DNA of 64,000 nucleotides from Pseudomonas multiresinivorans (GCF_012971725.1 NZ_CP048833.1:434001-498000); one strand, 5' to 3'; shown: positions 26,025-35,345, numbered from the stretch's first letter. Notes: a model not told the origin generated them from the letters alone. A program made the numbers and translations.

Positions 26025-27647
26025 GTGCTTGACCGCTTTGGCATGCTGGAGGTGATGCGCGCCTCGCGCCTGACGCAGTTCCCGATCAGCCCCGTGCTGC
26101 GCGAAACCCATGGCTTCAAGGGGCGCCTGACCTTCTTCCTGCTGCTGGCCGGCGCGCTGGTCTTCACCTTTGCCGCGCTCGGCCACGACATCCGCGCCAG
26201 CGGCACCCACCTGGAGCCTGGCTGGTCAGTGCTGGTACTGGTGGTCGCGCTGCTGATCGCCCTGGGCTTCGAGTTCATCAACGGCTTCCACGACACGGCC
26301 AACGCGGTGGCCACGGTCATCTACACCAACGCGCTGCCACCACGCTTTGCGGTGGCCTGGTCGGGGTTGTGGAATTTTCTCGGGGTGCTCTTTTCCAGCG
26401 GTGCGGTGGCCTTCGCCATCGTCTCGCTGCTGCCGCTGGACCTGCTGCTGAAGGTCGATAGCAGCGCCGGGTTGGCGATGATCTTCGCCCTGCTGATCGC
26501 CTCGATCCTGTGGAACCTCGGCACCTGGTGGCTGGGACTACCGGTGTCTTCCTCGCACACGCTGATCGGCTCCATCGTCGGCATCGGCCTGGCTCACGGC
26601 GCCATGGCCGGGCACATCGGCATATCGGGCAACGCCTGGTCGCAGCTGACGACAGTGGGTTACGCACTCTTTCTGTCGCCGGTGGTGGGCTTCTTCGCCG
26701 CGTTCGTGCTGCTACGGGTAATGAGTTCCACCATCCGCAACCGCGCGCTGTTCCATGCACCGGAAGGCCGCACGCCGCCGCCCCGATGGATTCGCGCGAT
26801 CCTCATCCTTACCTGTACCGGCGTGTCTTTCGCCCACGGCTCCAACGACGGGCAGAAGGGCATCGGCCTGATCATGCTGATCCTGATTGCCACCGTTCCC
26901 CTGGCATTCGCGGTGGATCGCGCCCATTCCCCGGAGCAATCCCGCCAGTTGCTCGCCCTCCTCCAGAACAGTCAGGAGCAACTGCACCGCAGCGGCGGCT
27001 CGCCTGCGACGGACCCGCGCCAGACGCTCCTGAGCTATCAGGAAGACGAAGTCGTGCATCCCGAACTGCTTCCATCGCTGGGCAGCGTGATCGGTGATAT
27101 CGGCACACGGCTGCAGCGCCACGGGCAGCTGGACAAGGTGCCCGCCGAAGAGGTGCAGGACCTGCGCAACGACCTCTACCTGAGCCTGGAAACCATCCGC
27201 CTGCTGGACCGCAGCGGCCAGCACTTCGACCTGGAAACCTGGAGCAGCCTGCAGGCACTGCGCCATGAGGCCGACCGCACCATCCGCTTCATCCCGGTGT
27301 GGGTGAAGGTCGCGGTCGCCCTGGCACTGGGGCTGGGCACGCTGGTTGGCTGGCGACGCATCGTCACCACGGTCGGCGAGGGCATCGGCAAGACCCCGCT
27401 GACTTATGCACAGGGCGCCTCGGCACAACTGGTGGCCATGCTCACCATCGGCGCGGCGGATGGCTTCGGCCTGCCGGTGTCGACCACGCAAGTGCTCTCC
27501 TCGGGAGTGGCCGGCACCATGGCGGCCAACGGCAGCGGCCTGCAGTGGCCGACCATCCGCAACATGCTGCTGGCCTGGGTGCTGACGCTGCCGGCCGCCA
27601 TCGGCCTGGCGGCGGGGTTGTACTGGTTGTTCACCCGGCTGATGTAA
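26025..27647 (+). CDS. Pit-type inorganic phosphate transporter
   Basis: 540 residues from the GTG at 26025 (AAGGAA eight bases upstream). About ten hydrophobic helices are broken by a long soluble loop (~305-425). The two inverted-repeat signatures of PiT symporters are present: GFHDTANAVATVIYT (~85) and FAHGSNDGQKGIG (~270), with matching LPVSSSHTLIGS and LPVSTTQVLSSG. It takes up phosphate (as metal-phosphate) with protons at low affinity. The large loop resembles that of long Pit proteins in Pseudomonas. No Pit accessory (DUF47) gene is adjacent. Confidence 0.9.
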   Translation: MLDRFGMLEVMRASRLTQFPISPVLRETHGFKGRLTFFLLLAGALVFTFAALGHDIRASGTHLEPGWSVLVLVVALLIALGFEFINGFHDTANAVATVIYTNALPPRFAVAWSGLWNFLGVLFSSGAVAFAIVSLLPLDLLLKVDSSAGLAMIFALLIASILWNLGTWWLGLPVSSSHTLIGSIVGIGLAHGAMAGHIGISGNAWSQLTTVGYALFLSPVVGFFAAFVLLRVMSSTIRNRALFHAPEGRTPPPRWIRAILILTCTGVSFAHGSNDGQKGIGLIMLILIATVPLAFAVDRAHSPEQSRQLLALLQNSQEQLHRSGGSPATDPRQTLLSYQEDEVVHPELLPSLGSVIGDIGTRLQRHGQLDKVPAEEVQDLRNDLYLSLETIRLLDRSGQHFDLETWSSLQALRHEADRTIRFIPVWVKVAVALALGLGTLVGWRRIVTTVGEGIGKTPLTYAQGASAQLVAMLTIGAADGFGLPVSTTQVLSSGVAGTMAANGSGLQWPTIRNMLLAWVLTLPAAIGLAAGLYWLFTRLM

Positions 27648-27653
27648 AACCCT

Positions 27654-27745
27654 GCAGGAACGAGGGGGACGCCTAGTTCTTGCTCGCGAACAGAATTTCC
27701 CGACGGCTTGGGAGCCAATCGGTTCGCGAGCAAGCTCGCTCCTGC
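27654..27745. repeat. REP pair, one arm with 14-bp insertion
   Basis: The right arm (27722-27745) is an ordinary 24-base REP. The left arm (27654-27691) has the same two halves but carries 14 extra bases, GGGGACGCCTAGTT (27665-27678), at its centre. The same insertion, in the other orientation, occurs at 35414-35427. Confidence 0.9.
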
Positions 27746-27837
27746 AAAGAGCCCGTTTCCGTATAAAGACGACGCGCCCGGTGAGCAGCGCCGACCGCCG
27801 AGCAGTTATTGCTGGCTGTGGAAAACTCCGTGGATTA

Positions 27838-27853
27838 CTGTATTTATATACAG
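27838..27853. promoter_or_regulatory. LexA (SOS) box
   Basis: CTGTATTTATATACAG matches the LexA consensus CTG-N10-CAG with an AT-rich alternating centre. It ends 22 bases before the radical SAM start codon, a position that would overlap the promoter or transcription start. The P. aeruginosa counterpart PA0069 is, as I recall, among the SOS-induced genes with a LexA box. Confidence 0.92.
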
Positions 27854-27875
27854 TATCTCTTCAGAGCTTTCCCAC

Positions 27876-28934
27876 ATGTCCACTTCCCTTCCACCCCGCG
27901 GCCGGGGCACTGCCAGCAACCCGCACAACCGCTTCGCGCCGACCACGTCGGTGCCTGTGGATAACGATTGGTACGACGAAGTGCCCAAGCCCCAGGTGAC
28001 CGAAATCCGCAGCGAACGAGCGAAGTCGGTGATCTCGCGCAACCAATCGCCGGACCTGCCCTTCGACCGCTCGATCAATCCCTATCGCGGCTGTGAACAC
28101 GGCTGCATCTACTGCTACGCGCGGCCCAGCCACGCGTACTGGGACCTGTCGCCAGGGCTGGATTTCGAGACGAAGCTGATCGCCAAGACCAACGCCGCTG
28201 AAGTGCTGGAGGAGGAGTTGAGCCGCAAGGGCTACGTCTGCGCGCCGATCAACCTGGGCGCCAACACCGATCCCTACCAGCCCATCGAGCGCCAGCAGCG
28301 CCTGACCCGGCAAATCCTCGAAGTGCTGCTGCGCTTCCGCCACCCGGTGACCATCGTCACCAAGGGCTCGTTGATCCTGCGCGACCTCGACCTGCTGGCG
28401 GAGCTGGCCCGGCAGAACCTGGTCGCCGTGATGATCAGCCTCACCACGCTGGACGATGAGCTCAAGCGCATCCTCGAGCCCCGCGCCGCTGCACCCTCCG
28501 CCCGCCTGCGGGCGATCCGCGTGCTGCGCCAGCAGGACATTCCGGTGGGCGTACTGTGTTCGCCGATGATCCCGATGATCAACGACCGCGAGCTGGAAGC
28601 CCTGCTCGAAGCGGCCCACGACGCCGGCGCCCAGAGCGCCAGCTACATGATGCTGCGCCTGCCGCGCGAGGTCGGCCCACTGTTCGAGGAATGGCTGGCG
28701 GCGCACTACCCGCAGCGCGCCAGCCACGTGATGAGCCTGATCCGCCAACTGCGCGGCGGGGAAATCTACGACAGCCGCTTCGGCCACCGTTTTCGCGGAG
28801 AAGGCCCGTTCGCCGACCTGCTGGCCAAACGCTTCGAGGTCGCCATGCGCCGCCTGGGATTGGGCCGGCGCGGCAGCTTCAACCTGGACTGCACGGCATT
28901 CGCCCCGCCGCGCAGCCAGATGAGCCTGTTCTGA
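27876..28934 (+). CDS. PA0069-family radical SAM protein, SOS-regulated
   Basis: 352 residues from the ATG at 27876. The radical SAM cluster motif is CEHGCIYCYARP (Cx3Cx2C) around residue 75, inside NPYRGCEHGC, and resembles that of spore photoproduct lyase-like proteins. The remaining sequence fits a TIM-barrel (NLGANTDPYQPIE, VTIVTKGSLILRD) with a C-terminal extension. A consensus LexA box sits just upstream, so it should be induced by DNA damage. A role in DNA lesion repair is plausible but unproven. Confidence 0.9.
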   Translation: MSTSLPPRGRGTASNPHNRFAPTTSVPVDNDWYDEVPKPQVTEIRSERAKSVISRNQSPDLPFDRSINPYRGCEHGCIYCYARPSHAYWDLSPGLDFETKLIAKTNAAEVLEEELSRKGYVCAPINLGANTDPYQPIERQQRLTRQILEVLLRFRHPVTIVTKGSLILRDLDLLAELARQNLVAVMISLTTLDDELKRILEPRAAAPSARLRAIRVLRQQDIPVGVLCSPMIPMINDRELEALLEAAHDAGAQSASYMMLRLPREVGPLFEEWLAAHYPQRASHVMSLIRQLRGGEIYDSRFGHRFRGEGPFADLLAKRFEVAMRRLGLGRRGSFNLDCTAFAPPRSQMSLF

Positions 28935-29213
28935 GTTTGCAGCCGATGAAACATCGACGAGCGGAATAGCATCGCAGCACTATCGCAATGCCATGATAGC
29001 TTGCCGATATCATCTTGGAATGTCGCCGAAACATCATGAAAAAGCTCATTCCAGAGCGGTTTTTTAATTTTGGTTTAATCTTCTTCGCCTAGGGTTTGAG
29101 CACAAAGTGACTTACCGGTCACGCCAGATTTTTTCCCACGCCTGTGCCTTTTCTCCCCAGGGAGAGCGTCGGCTGACGTGGGAAAATTCTTCGTCATTCT
29201 TCGAGGCTGATAC

Positions 29214-29930
29214 ATGAACGACAAAACGCACGGTGAGGATCACGCCCACGAAACCGCTGACGAGGCGCTGCGCCATATCGTCGAGGGTTTCCGCCAGTTC
29301 CGTCACGACGTCTTCCCGCAACAGGAAGAGCTGTTCAAGAAGCTGGCCCATGCGCAAAACCCGCGCGCCATGTTCATTACCTGCGCCGATTCGCGCATCG
29401 TTCCGGAGCTGATCACCCAGAGCTCGCCGGGCGACCTGTTCGTTACCCGCAACGTCGGCAACGTCGTGCCGCCCTACGGCCAGATGAACGGTGGCGTGTC
29501 CACCGCCATCGAGTTTGCGGTCATGGCGCTCGGCGTGCAGCACATCATCGTTTGCGGCCACTCCGACTGCGGCGCGATGAAAGCAGTGCTGGCGCCGCAG
29601 ACGCTGGAAGGCATGCCGACGGTAAAAGCCTGGCTGCGCCATGCCGAAGTGGCCCGCACCGTGGTCGCGCAGACTTGTGGCTGCGCCACCCAGGAGCATC
29701 TGGGTGTGCTGACCGAAGAGAACGTGGTCGCCCAGCTCGATCACCTGAAGACCCATCCCTCGGTAGCAGCGCGCCTGGCGTCCGGCCAGCTGTTCATCCA
29801 CGGCTGGGTGTACGACATCGAGACCAGCGCCATCAAGGCCTACGACGCCCAGGAAGGCCGCTTCCGCGCCCTCGACGGCGAAGGCCCGACACCCAGCGCT
29901 ACCCCGCGCCCTCGCTACTCGCCGCGCTGA
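29214..29930 (+). CDS. Beta-class carbonic anhydrase
   Basis: 238 residues, normal length. Zinc ligands and the catalytic dyad are visible: ITCADSRIVPE (Cys, with Asp-Arg dyad) near residue 57, then CGHSDCGAMKA (His, Cys) near 115. FVTRNVGNVVPPYG is the conserved block between them. It interconverts CO2 and bicarbonate in the cytoplasm. It corresponds to P. aeruginosa PA0102, also close to the cox genes. A 279-base leader region precedes it; it converges on the next gene with 22 bases between. Confidence 0.93.
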   Translation: MNDKTHGEDHAHETADEALRHIVEGFRQFRHDVFPQQEELFKKLAHAQNPRAMFITCADSRIVPELITQSSPGDLFVTRNVGNVVPPYGQMNGGVSTAIEFAVMALGVQHIIVCGHSDCGAMKAVLAPQTLEGMPTVKAWLRHAEVARTVVAQTCGCATQEHLGVLTEENVVAQLDHLKTHPSVAARLASGQLFIHGWVYDIETSAIKAYDAQEGRFRALDGEGPTPSATPRPRYSPR

Positions 29931-29952
29931 CGCTCCAGCAGCCAACCCAGGC

Positions 29953-30597
29953 TCAGGCGCGGCCCAGCTCCAGCTCCACACCGAACTGCCGCGACAGACA
30001 CGGCCATTGCTGCCAGGCCATGACCACCTGCGGGTCGTTGAGGCTGGCGCGGTAGCTGACGGCGGATTCGGCGCTGAAGGTGCTGTCGTCGAGCATACCG
30101 TTGACCGCGTGGTGCACCGCTTCATCCAGCTGGTTGGCGAAGGGTTCGCCGATCAGCTGGTGCGCCACCAGGTTCGCCACCGTAGTGTCCAGCGGGATCA
30201 GCGGCTGGTTGAAATGGGCGATGTAGCGATCGTTCACTTCCTCCACCAGGCGGTGGGCGAGGTAGGACTCGTCCAGCAGCGCATCCAGGCCGTCGTGGCC
30301 GTCGAGCAGCGCCGGCGGGGTGAGGAAGAACTGTTCGGCGAGCTTGAGCACCGGCTTGATGCGGTCCTCGATACCGGCTGCTCGCGCCACGGCGTTGGCG
30401 GCATCGAGGAAATCCGGCACCTGCTCGATATAGGCATGCACGAAGCGCGTCAGCGTACCGCTGGGGTCCTCGCCGGCCAGGGCGATGCTCGGGTGCAGGC
30501 TTTGCAGTTGGCTCTGGATCAGGCGGGCGAGATGCCCATGGCGGGATTCGAGCAGATGGGCATTCCGGATCAACTCACGCAGTGCAGCGGTGTTCAT
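29953..30597 (-). CDS. Conserved protein of unknown function (PA0104-like)
   Basis: 214 residues from the ATG at 30597 (GGAG upstream); an upstream extension is not conserved-looking. It is soluble, mostly helical and acidic, with no motif I recognise. Position between the carbonic anhydrase and the divergent cox operon matches PA0104 of P. aeruginosa, whose role is unknown. Shared regulation with the cox operon across the 418-base divergent region is possible. Confidence 0.75.
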   Translation of the reverse strand: MNTAALRELIRNAHLLESRHGHLARLIQSQLQSLHPSIALAGEDPSGTLTRFVHAYIEQVPDFLDAANAVARAAGIEDRIKPVLKLAEQFFLTPPALLDGHDGLDALLDESYLAHRLVEEVNDRYIAHFNQPLIPLDTTVANLVAHQLIGEPFANQLDEAVHHAVNGMLDDSTFSAESAVSYRASLNDPQVVMAWQQWPCLSRQFGVELELGRA

Positions 30598-30796
30598 GAC
30601 AGCTCCAAGACAACGGGTTTGGAAAGTGAAGAAAGACCTTAGCCGCACCCCGGGCGTAGCTAAGACGCGATTGTCATATTCATGAACTGTTTATGCCGGC
30701 ACGGCATATCAGACGGCCAGCATGGTACTCCAAACCCGCGTCGTCCGTGGCTTTGAGATCACACTTCGGTCTTTCAAACACAGTTTTTACTCTGCG

Positions 30797-30824
30797 TTGT
30801 TATGTCGCAACCCGTGGCTATACT
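30797..30824 (+). promoter_or_regulatory. RpoS-like promoter of the cox operon
   Basis: CTATACT at 30818-30824 is an ideal stationary-phase sigma-S -10 element, with a weak TTGTTA 15 bases before it (30797-30802). In P. aeruginosa the aa3 oxidase genes are RpoS-dependent and starvation-induced, which fits. It would give a leader of ~190 bases (30825-31015) before coxB, with no ORF I would defend in it. The region 30598-30796 holds only the divergent promoter of the PA0104-like gene. Confidence 0.55.
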
Positions 30825-31015
30825 CCGCTTCGACACACCGAAAACCTGATGGACCCGGCCTGCCCTGCGTGCTGCCGAGGTAAGACGTCAAAGTAAGTTG
30901 TCTTGGCGGTCACTCCCTTGGCCGTTGGCTTGTTTCAGGCTCGCCCCCTCTGCAATGGGGTTCGTAGCCGGGGCGCTATGCCGGCGGGATAAAAACAACG
31001 ATAAGGGGAACCCGA

Positions 31016-32140
31016 ATGCTGCGACATCCACGAGTCTGGATGGGCTTCCTTTTGCTCTTGGCTTTCAGTCAGGCAAACGCCGCCTGGACGGTCAACATGG
31101 CCCCCGGTGCGACGGAAGTCAGCCGTAACGTCTTTGATCTTCACATGACGATCTTCTGGATCTGCGTGGTCATCGGCATCGTCGTCTTTGGCGCGATGTT
31201 CTGGTCGATGATCGTCCACCGCCGGTCCACCGGGCAGCAGCCCGCGCATTTCCACGAAAGCACCACGGTGGAAATCCTCTGGACCGTCATTCCCTTCCTG
31301 ATCCTGGTGGTGATGGCCGTCCCGGCCACCAAGACGCTGATCCACATGTACGACACCTCGGAGCCCGAGCTGGACGTGCAGGTCACCGGCTACCAGTGGA
31401 AGTGGCAGTACAAGTACCTGGGCCAGGATGTGGAGTTCTTCTCCAACCTCGCCACGCCCCAGGACCAGATCCACAACAAGGCCGACAAGGACGAGCACTA
31501 CCTGCTCGAGGTGGACAACCCGCTGGTGCTGCCGGCCGGGGTCAAGGTGCGCTTCCTGGTCACCTCCAGCGACGTGATCCACTCCTGGTGGGTGCCGGCC
31601 TTCGCGGTCAAGCGCGACGCCATTCCCGGCTTCGTCAACGAGGCCTGGACTAAGGTCGACGAGCCCGGCGTCTACCGCGGCCAGTGCGCCGAGCTGTGCG
31701 GCAAGGACCACGGCTTCATGCCCATCGTGGTGGACGTGAAGTCCAAGCCCGACTTCGACAAGTGGCTGGCCGAGCGCAAGGAAGAGGCGGTCAAGCTCAA
31801 GGAACTGACCAGCAAGGAGTGGACGAAGGAAGAGCTGGTCGCCCGTGGCGACAAGGTCTACCACACCATCTGCGCCGCCTGTCACCAGCCTGAAGGCCAG
31901 GGCATGCCGCCGATGTTCCCGGCGCTCAAGGGTTCGAAGATCGTCACCGGGCCGAAGGAGCACCACCTGGAAACCGTGTTCAACGGAGTTCCGGGCACGG
32001 CCATGGCGGCCTTCGGCAAGCAGCTCTCGGAAGTCGACATCGCCGCGGTGATCACCTACGAGCGCAACGCCTGGGGCAACAACGACGGCGACATGGTGAC
32101 CCCGCAGGACGTGGTCGCCTACAAGCAGAAACAACAATAA
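31016..32140 (+). CDS. coxB: Cytochrome c oxidase subunit II (aa3, with c-type heme)
   Basis: 374 residues. It has a signal peptide, then two membrane helices (~40-60 and ~82-105). The cupredoxin domain carries the CuA site: a His in DVIHSWWVPAFAVK, then GQCAELCGKDHGFMP (Cys-x3-Cys-x3-His region). The C-terminal ~100 residues are a fused cytochrome c domain with heme site CAACHQ (~284) and the distal Met in GMPPMFPALKG. It accepts electrons from cytochrome c. It is the first gene of the oxidase operon, with an AAGGGGA ribosome-binding site. Confidence 0.96.
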   Translation: MLRHPRVWMGFLLLLAFSQANAAWTVNMAPGATEVSRNVFDLHMTIFWICVVIGIVVFGAMFWSMIVHRRSTGQQPAHFHESTTVEILWTVIPFLILVVMAVPATKTLIHMYDTSEPELDVQVTGYQWKWQYKYLGQDVEFFSNLATPQDQIHNKADKDEHYLLEVDNPLVLPAGVKVRFLVTSSDVIHSWWVPAFAVKRDAIPGFVNEAWTKVDEPGVYRGQCAELCGKDHGFMPIVVDVKSKPDFDKWLAERKEEAVKLKELTSKEWTKEELVARGDKVYHTICAACHQPEGQGMPPMFPALKGSKIVTGPKEHHLETVFNGVPGTAMAAFGKQLSEVDIAAVITYERNAWGNNDGDMVTPQDVVAYKQKQQ

Positions 32141-32150
32141 GGAGGCCGCG

Positions 32151-33746
32151 ATGAGTACAGTGATCGATCACCCCGACCATTCTCACGCCGGCGACCACCA
32201 CCACGGCCCCGCCAAGGGCCTGATGCGCTGGGTACTGACCACCAACCACAAGGACATCGGCACGCTCTACCTGTGGTTCAGCTTCTGCGCCTTCCTGCTT
32301 GGCGGTTCCTTCGCCATGGTGATCCGCGCCGAACTGTTCCAGCCGGGCCTGCAGATCGTAGAACCTGCGTTCTTCAACCAGATGACCACCATGCACGGCC
32401 TGGTGATGGTCTTCGGTGCGGTGATGCCGGCCTTCGTCGGCCTGGCCAACTGGATGGTGCCGCTGATGATCGGCGCGCCGGACATGGCCCTGCCACGGAT
32501 GAACAACTTCAGCTTCTGGCTGCTGCCGGCGGCCTTCGGCCTGCTGGTGAGCACCCTGTTCATGCCCGGCGGTGGCCCGAACTTCGGCTGGACCTTCTAC
32601 GCGCCGCTCTCCACGACCTTTGCGCCGCACAGCGTGACCTTCTTCATCTTCGCCATCCACCTGATGGGCATGAGTTCGATCATGGGCGCGATCAACGTGA
32701 TCGCCACCATCCTCAACTTGCGTGCCCCGGGCATGACGCTGATGAAGATGCCGCTGTTCGTCTGGACCTGGCTGATCACCGCGTTCCTGCTGATCGCGGT
32801 GATGCCGGTGCTGGCGGGTTGCGTGACGATGATGCTGATGGACATCCACTTCGGCACCAGCTTCTTCAGCGCGGCCGGCGGCGGCGACCCGGTGCTGTTC
32901 CAGCACGTGTTCTGGTTCTTCGGCCACCCCGAGGTGTACATCATGATCCTGCCGGCGTTCGGCGCCGTCAGCTCGATCATCCCGGCCTTCAGCCGCAAGC
33001 CGCTGTTCGGCTACACCTCGATGGTCTACGCCACCGCGTCGATCGCCTTCCTGTCCTTCGTCGTGTGGGCGCACCACATGTTCGTGGTCGGCATCCCGCT
33101 GGTGGGCGAGCTGTTCTTCATGTACGCGACCATGCTGATCGCCGTGCCCACCGGGGTAAAGGTGTTCAACTGGGCGTCGACCATGTGGCAGGGCTCGCTG
33201 ACCTTCGAGACGCCGATGCTGTTCGCCGTGGCCTTCGTCATCCTGTTCACCATCGGCGGCTTCTCCGGGCTGATGCTGGCCATCGCCCCGGCGGACTTCC
33301 AGTACCAGGACACCTACTTCGTGGTGGCGCACTTCCACTACGTGCTGGTGCCCGGCGCGATCTTCGGCATCTTCGCCTCGGCCTACTACTGGCTGCCGAA
33401 GTGGACCGGCCACATGTACGACGAGACCCTGGGCAAGTTGCACTTCTGGATGAGCTTCATCGGCATGAACCTGGCGTTCTTCCCGATGCACTTCGTCGGC
33501 CTGGCCGGCATGCCACGGCGGATTCCGGACTACAACCTGCAGTTCGCCGACTTCAACATGGTCTCGTCCATCGGCGCCTTCATGTTCGGCACCACGCAGT
33601 TGCTGTTCCTGTTCATCGTCATCAAGTGCATCCGCGGCGGCCCGGCAGCACCGGCCAAACCCTGGGATGGCGCGGAAGGCCTGGAGTGGACGATTCCCTC
33701 GCCCGCGCCGTACCACACCTTCACCACGCCGCCCGAGGTGAGATGA
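32151..33746 (+). CDS. coxA: Cytochrome c oxidase subunit I
   Basis: 531 residues with 12 membrane helices. All six metal ligands are visible: MTTMHGLVMVFG (heme a His), FGHPEVYIMILPAFG (CuB His cross-linked to Tyr), WAHHMFVVG (two CuB His) and VVAHFHYVL (heme a3 and heme a His). PDMALPRMNNFSFW carries the D-channel Asp, so it is an A-family proton-pumping oxidase. It lies ten bases after coxB. The gene is followed by a REP pair before ctaG. Confidence 0.97.
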   Translation: MSTVIDHPDHSHAGDHHHGPAKGLMRWVLTTNHKDIGTLYLWFSFCAFLLGGSFAMVIRAELFQPGLQIVEPAFFNQMTTMHGLVMVFGAVMPAFVGLANWMVPLMIGAPDMALPRMNNFSFWLLPAAFGLLVSTLFMPGGGPNFGWTFYAPLSTTFAPHSVTFFIFAIHLMGMSSIMGAINVIATILNLRAPGMTLMKMPLFVWTWLITAFLLIAVMPVLAGCVTMMLMDIHFGTSFFSAAGGGDPVLFQHVFWFFGHPEVYIMILPAFGAVSSIIPAFSRKPLFGYTSMVYATASIAFLSFVVWAHHMFVVGIPLVGELFFMYATMLIAVPTGVKVFNWASTMWQGSLTFETPMLFAVAFVILFTIGGFSGLMLAIAPADFQYQDTYFVVAHFHYVLVPGAIFGIFASAYYWLPKWTGHMYDETLGKLHFWMSFIGMNLAFFPMHFVGLAGMPRRIPDYNLQFADFNMVSSIGAFMFGTTQLLFLFIVIKCIRGGPAAPAKPWDGAEGLEWTIPSPAPYHTFTTPPEVR

Positions 33747-33759
33747 CGAACTGGCTCTT

Positions 33760-33838
33760 GTAGGAGCGAGCTTGCTCGCGACCCGGCCTCCCCCGGAGGC
33801 CATGGCTTCAAGTGGTTCGCGAGCAAGCTCGCTCCTAC
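33760..33838. repeat. REP pair inside the cox operon
   Basis: REP copies at 33760-33782 and inverted at 33815-33838 occupy nearly the whole 109-base gap between coxA and ctaG. The mRNA hairpins could stabilise the upstream coxBA message relative to the assembly genes. Confidence 0.9.
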
Positions 33839-33855
33839 GAAAAGAGGACAACAAG

Positions 33856-34413
33856 ATGAGCGACGGCAACATCGAAACGCGCAAGCTGGTGACCCGGCTG
33901 GTCATTGCCGTGGTCGCCATGTTCGCCTTCGGCTTCGCCCTGGTGCCGCTGTACGACGTGATGTGCAAGGCGCTGGGCATCAACGGCAAGACCTCCGGCA
34001 CCGCCTACCAGGGCGATGGCCAGGTGGTCGATCAGTCGCGCGAGGTGAAGATCCAGTTCGTCGCCAATAACAACATCGACATGGTCTGGGAATTCCACCC
34101 CGAGTCGGAGCAACTGGTGGTGCATCCGGGTGCGGTGAACCAGATGCTGTTCGTCGCGCGCAACCCCACCGACAAGCCGATGACCGCCCAGGCGATCCCG
34201 AGCATCGCGCCGTCGGTGGCGGCCACCTACTTCCACAAGACCGAATGCTTCTGCTTCACCCAGCAGGTCCTGCAGCCGGGGGAGCGCATCGAAATGCCGG
34301 TGCGCTTCATCGTCGACCGCGACCTGCCCAAGGATGTGCGTCACCTGACGCTTGCTTACACGCTGTTCGACATCACTGCCCGCAAGCCACCCGTGGCCAG
34401 TAACGAGCGCTGA
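33856..34413 (+). CDS. ctaG: Cytochrome c oxidase assembly protein CtaG (Cox11)
   Basis: 185 residues from the ATG at 33856. It has a short cytoplasmic N-terminus, one membrane helix (~12-35) and a periplasmic immunoglobulin-like domain with the copper-binding ECFCFTQQ motif (~132). It delivers copper to the CuB site of subunit I. It corresponds to P. aeruginosa PA0107 and is placed as expected between subunits I and III. Confidence 0.95.
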   Translation: MSDGNIETRKLVTRLVIAVVAMFAFGFALVPLYDVMCKALGINGKTSGTAYQGDGQVVDQSREVKIQFVANNNIDMVWEFHPESEQLVVHPGAVNQMLFVARNPTDKPMTAQAIPSIAPSVAATYFHKTECFCFTQQVLQPGERIEMPVRFIVDRDLPKDVRHLTLAYTLFDITARKPPVASNER

Positions 34414-34435
34414 AGGGCAAAGGAGAACAAGAGAG

Positions 34436-35323
34436 ATGGCAACCCACGATCCCTATTACGTCCCCGCGCAGAGCAAGTGGCCGATCATCGCCACCATCGG
34501 CATGCTGGTGACGATGTTCGGCGTCGGCACCTGGATGAACGACATGAGCGCCGGCAAGGAGCACTCCCACGGCCCGTGGATCTTCTTCGCCGGCGGGCTG
34601 ATCCTCGCGTACATGCTGTTCGGCTGGTTCGGCAACGTCATCAAGGAAAGCCGCGGCGGGCTCTACAGCCCGCAGATGGACCGCTCGTTCCGCTGGGGCA
34701 TGAGCTGGTTCATCTTCTCCGAGGTGATGTTCTTCGCCGCCTTCTTCGGCGCGCTGTTCTACGTGCGCCACTTCGTCAACCCGTGGCTGGGCGGCGAAGG
34801 CCACCACGGTATCTCGCACATGCTCTGGCCGCAGTTCGAGACCGGCTGGCCGCAGCTGAGCAACCCGGACAACAAGCTCTTCCCGCCACCCAGGGAAGTG
34901 ATCGACCCGTGGAAGCTGCCGCTGATCAACACCCTGCTGCTGGTCACCTCCAGCTTCACCGTGACCTTCGCCCACCACGCGCTGAAGAAGAACCACCGCG
35001 GCCCGCTGAAAATGTGGCTCGCGGCAACCGTGGCGCTGGGCGCGTGCTTCATCGTGCTGCAGGCCTACGAGTATCACGAAGCCTACAGCGAACTGGGCCT
35101 GACCCTGGGCTCGGGCATCTACGGCGCGACCTTCTTCATGCTCACCGGCTTCCACGGCGCCCACGTGACCATCGGCGCGATCATGCTGAGCATCATGCTG
35201 ATCCGCATCATCCGCGGGCACTTCGACGCCGACAAACACTTCGGCTTCGAAGCGGCCAGCTGGTACTGGCACTTCGTCGACGTGGTCTGGATCGGGCTGT
35301 TCATCTTCGTTTACGTGCTTTAA
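34436..35323 (+). CDS. coxC: Cytochrome c oxidase subunit III
   Basis: 295 residues from the ATG at 34436 (AAGGAG upstream); the longer frame overlaps ctaG. It is a seven-helix membrane protein with the conserved glutamate in SEVMFFAAFFGALFY (~92) and the FHGAHVTIG and FVDVVWIGLF blocks. It stabilises proton pumping by subunit I. An inserted hydrophilic stretch (~115-165) separates helices. It lies 22 bases after ctaG. Confidence 0.95.
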   Translation: MATHDPYYVPAQSKWPIIATIGMLVTMFGVGTWMNDMSAGKEHSHGPWIFFAGGLILAYMLFGWFGNVIKESRGGLYSPQMDRSFRWGMSWFIFSEVMFFAAFFGALFYVRHFVNPWLGGEGHHGISHMLWPQFETGWPQLSNPDNKLFPPPREVIDPWKLPLINTLLLVTSSFTVTFAHHALKKNHRGPLKMWLAATVALGACFIVLQAYEYHEAYSELGLTLGSGIYGATFFMLTGFHGAHVTIGAIMLSIMLIRIIRGHFDADKHFGFEAASWYWHFVDVVWIGLFIFVYVL

Positions 35324-35345
35324 CGCCGGGGGAATTGCCGGACCT

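Noticed and set aside
32052..34001. A 649-codon minus-strand frame opposite coxA
   Set aside because: Rich in His, Gly, Glu and Arg with no domain; explained by coxA codon bias.
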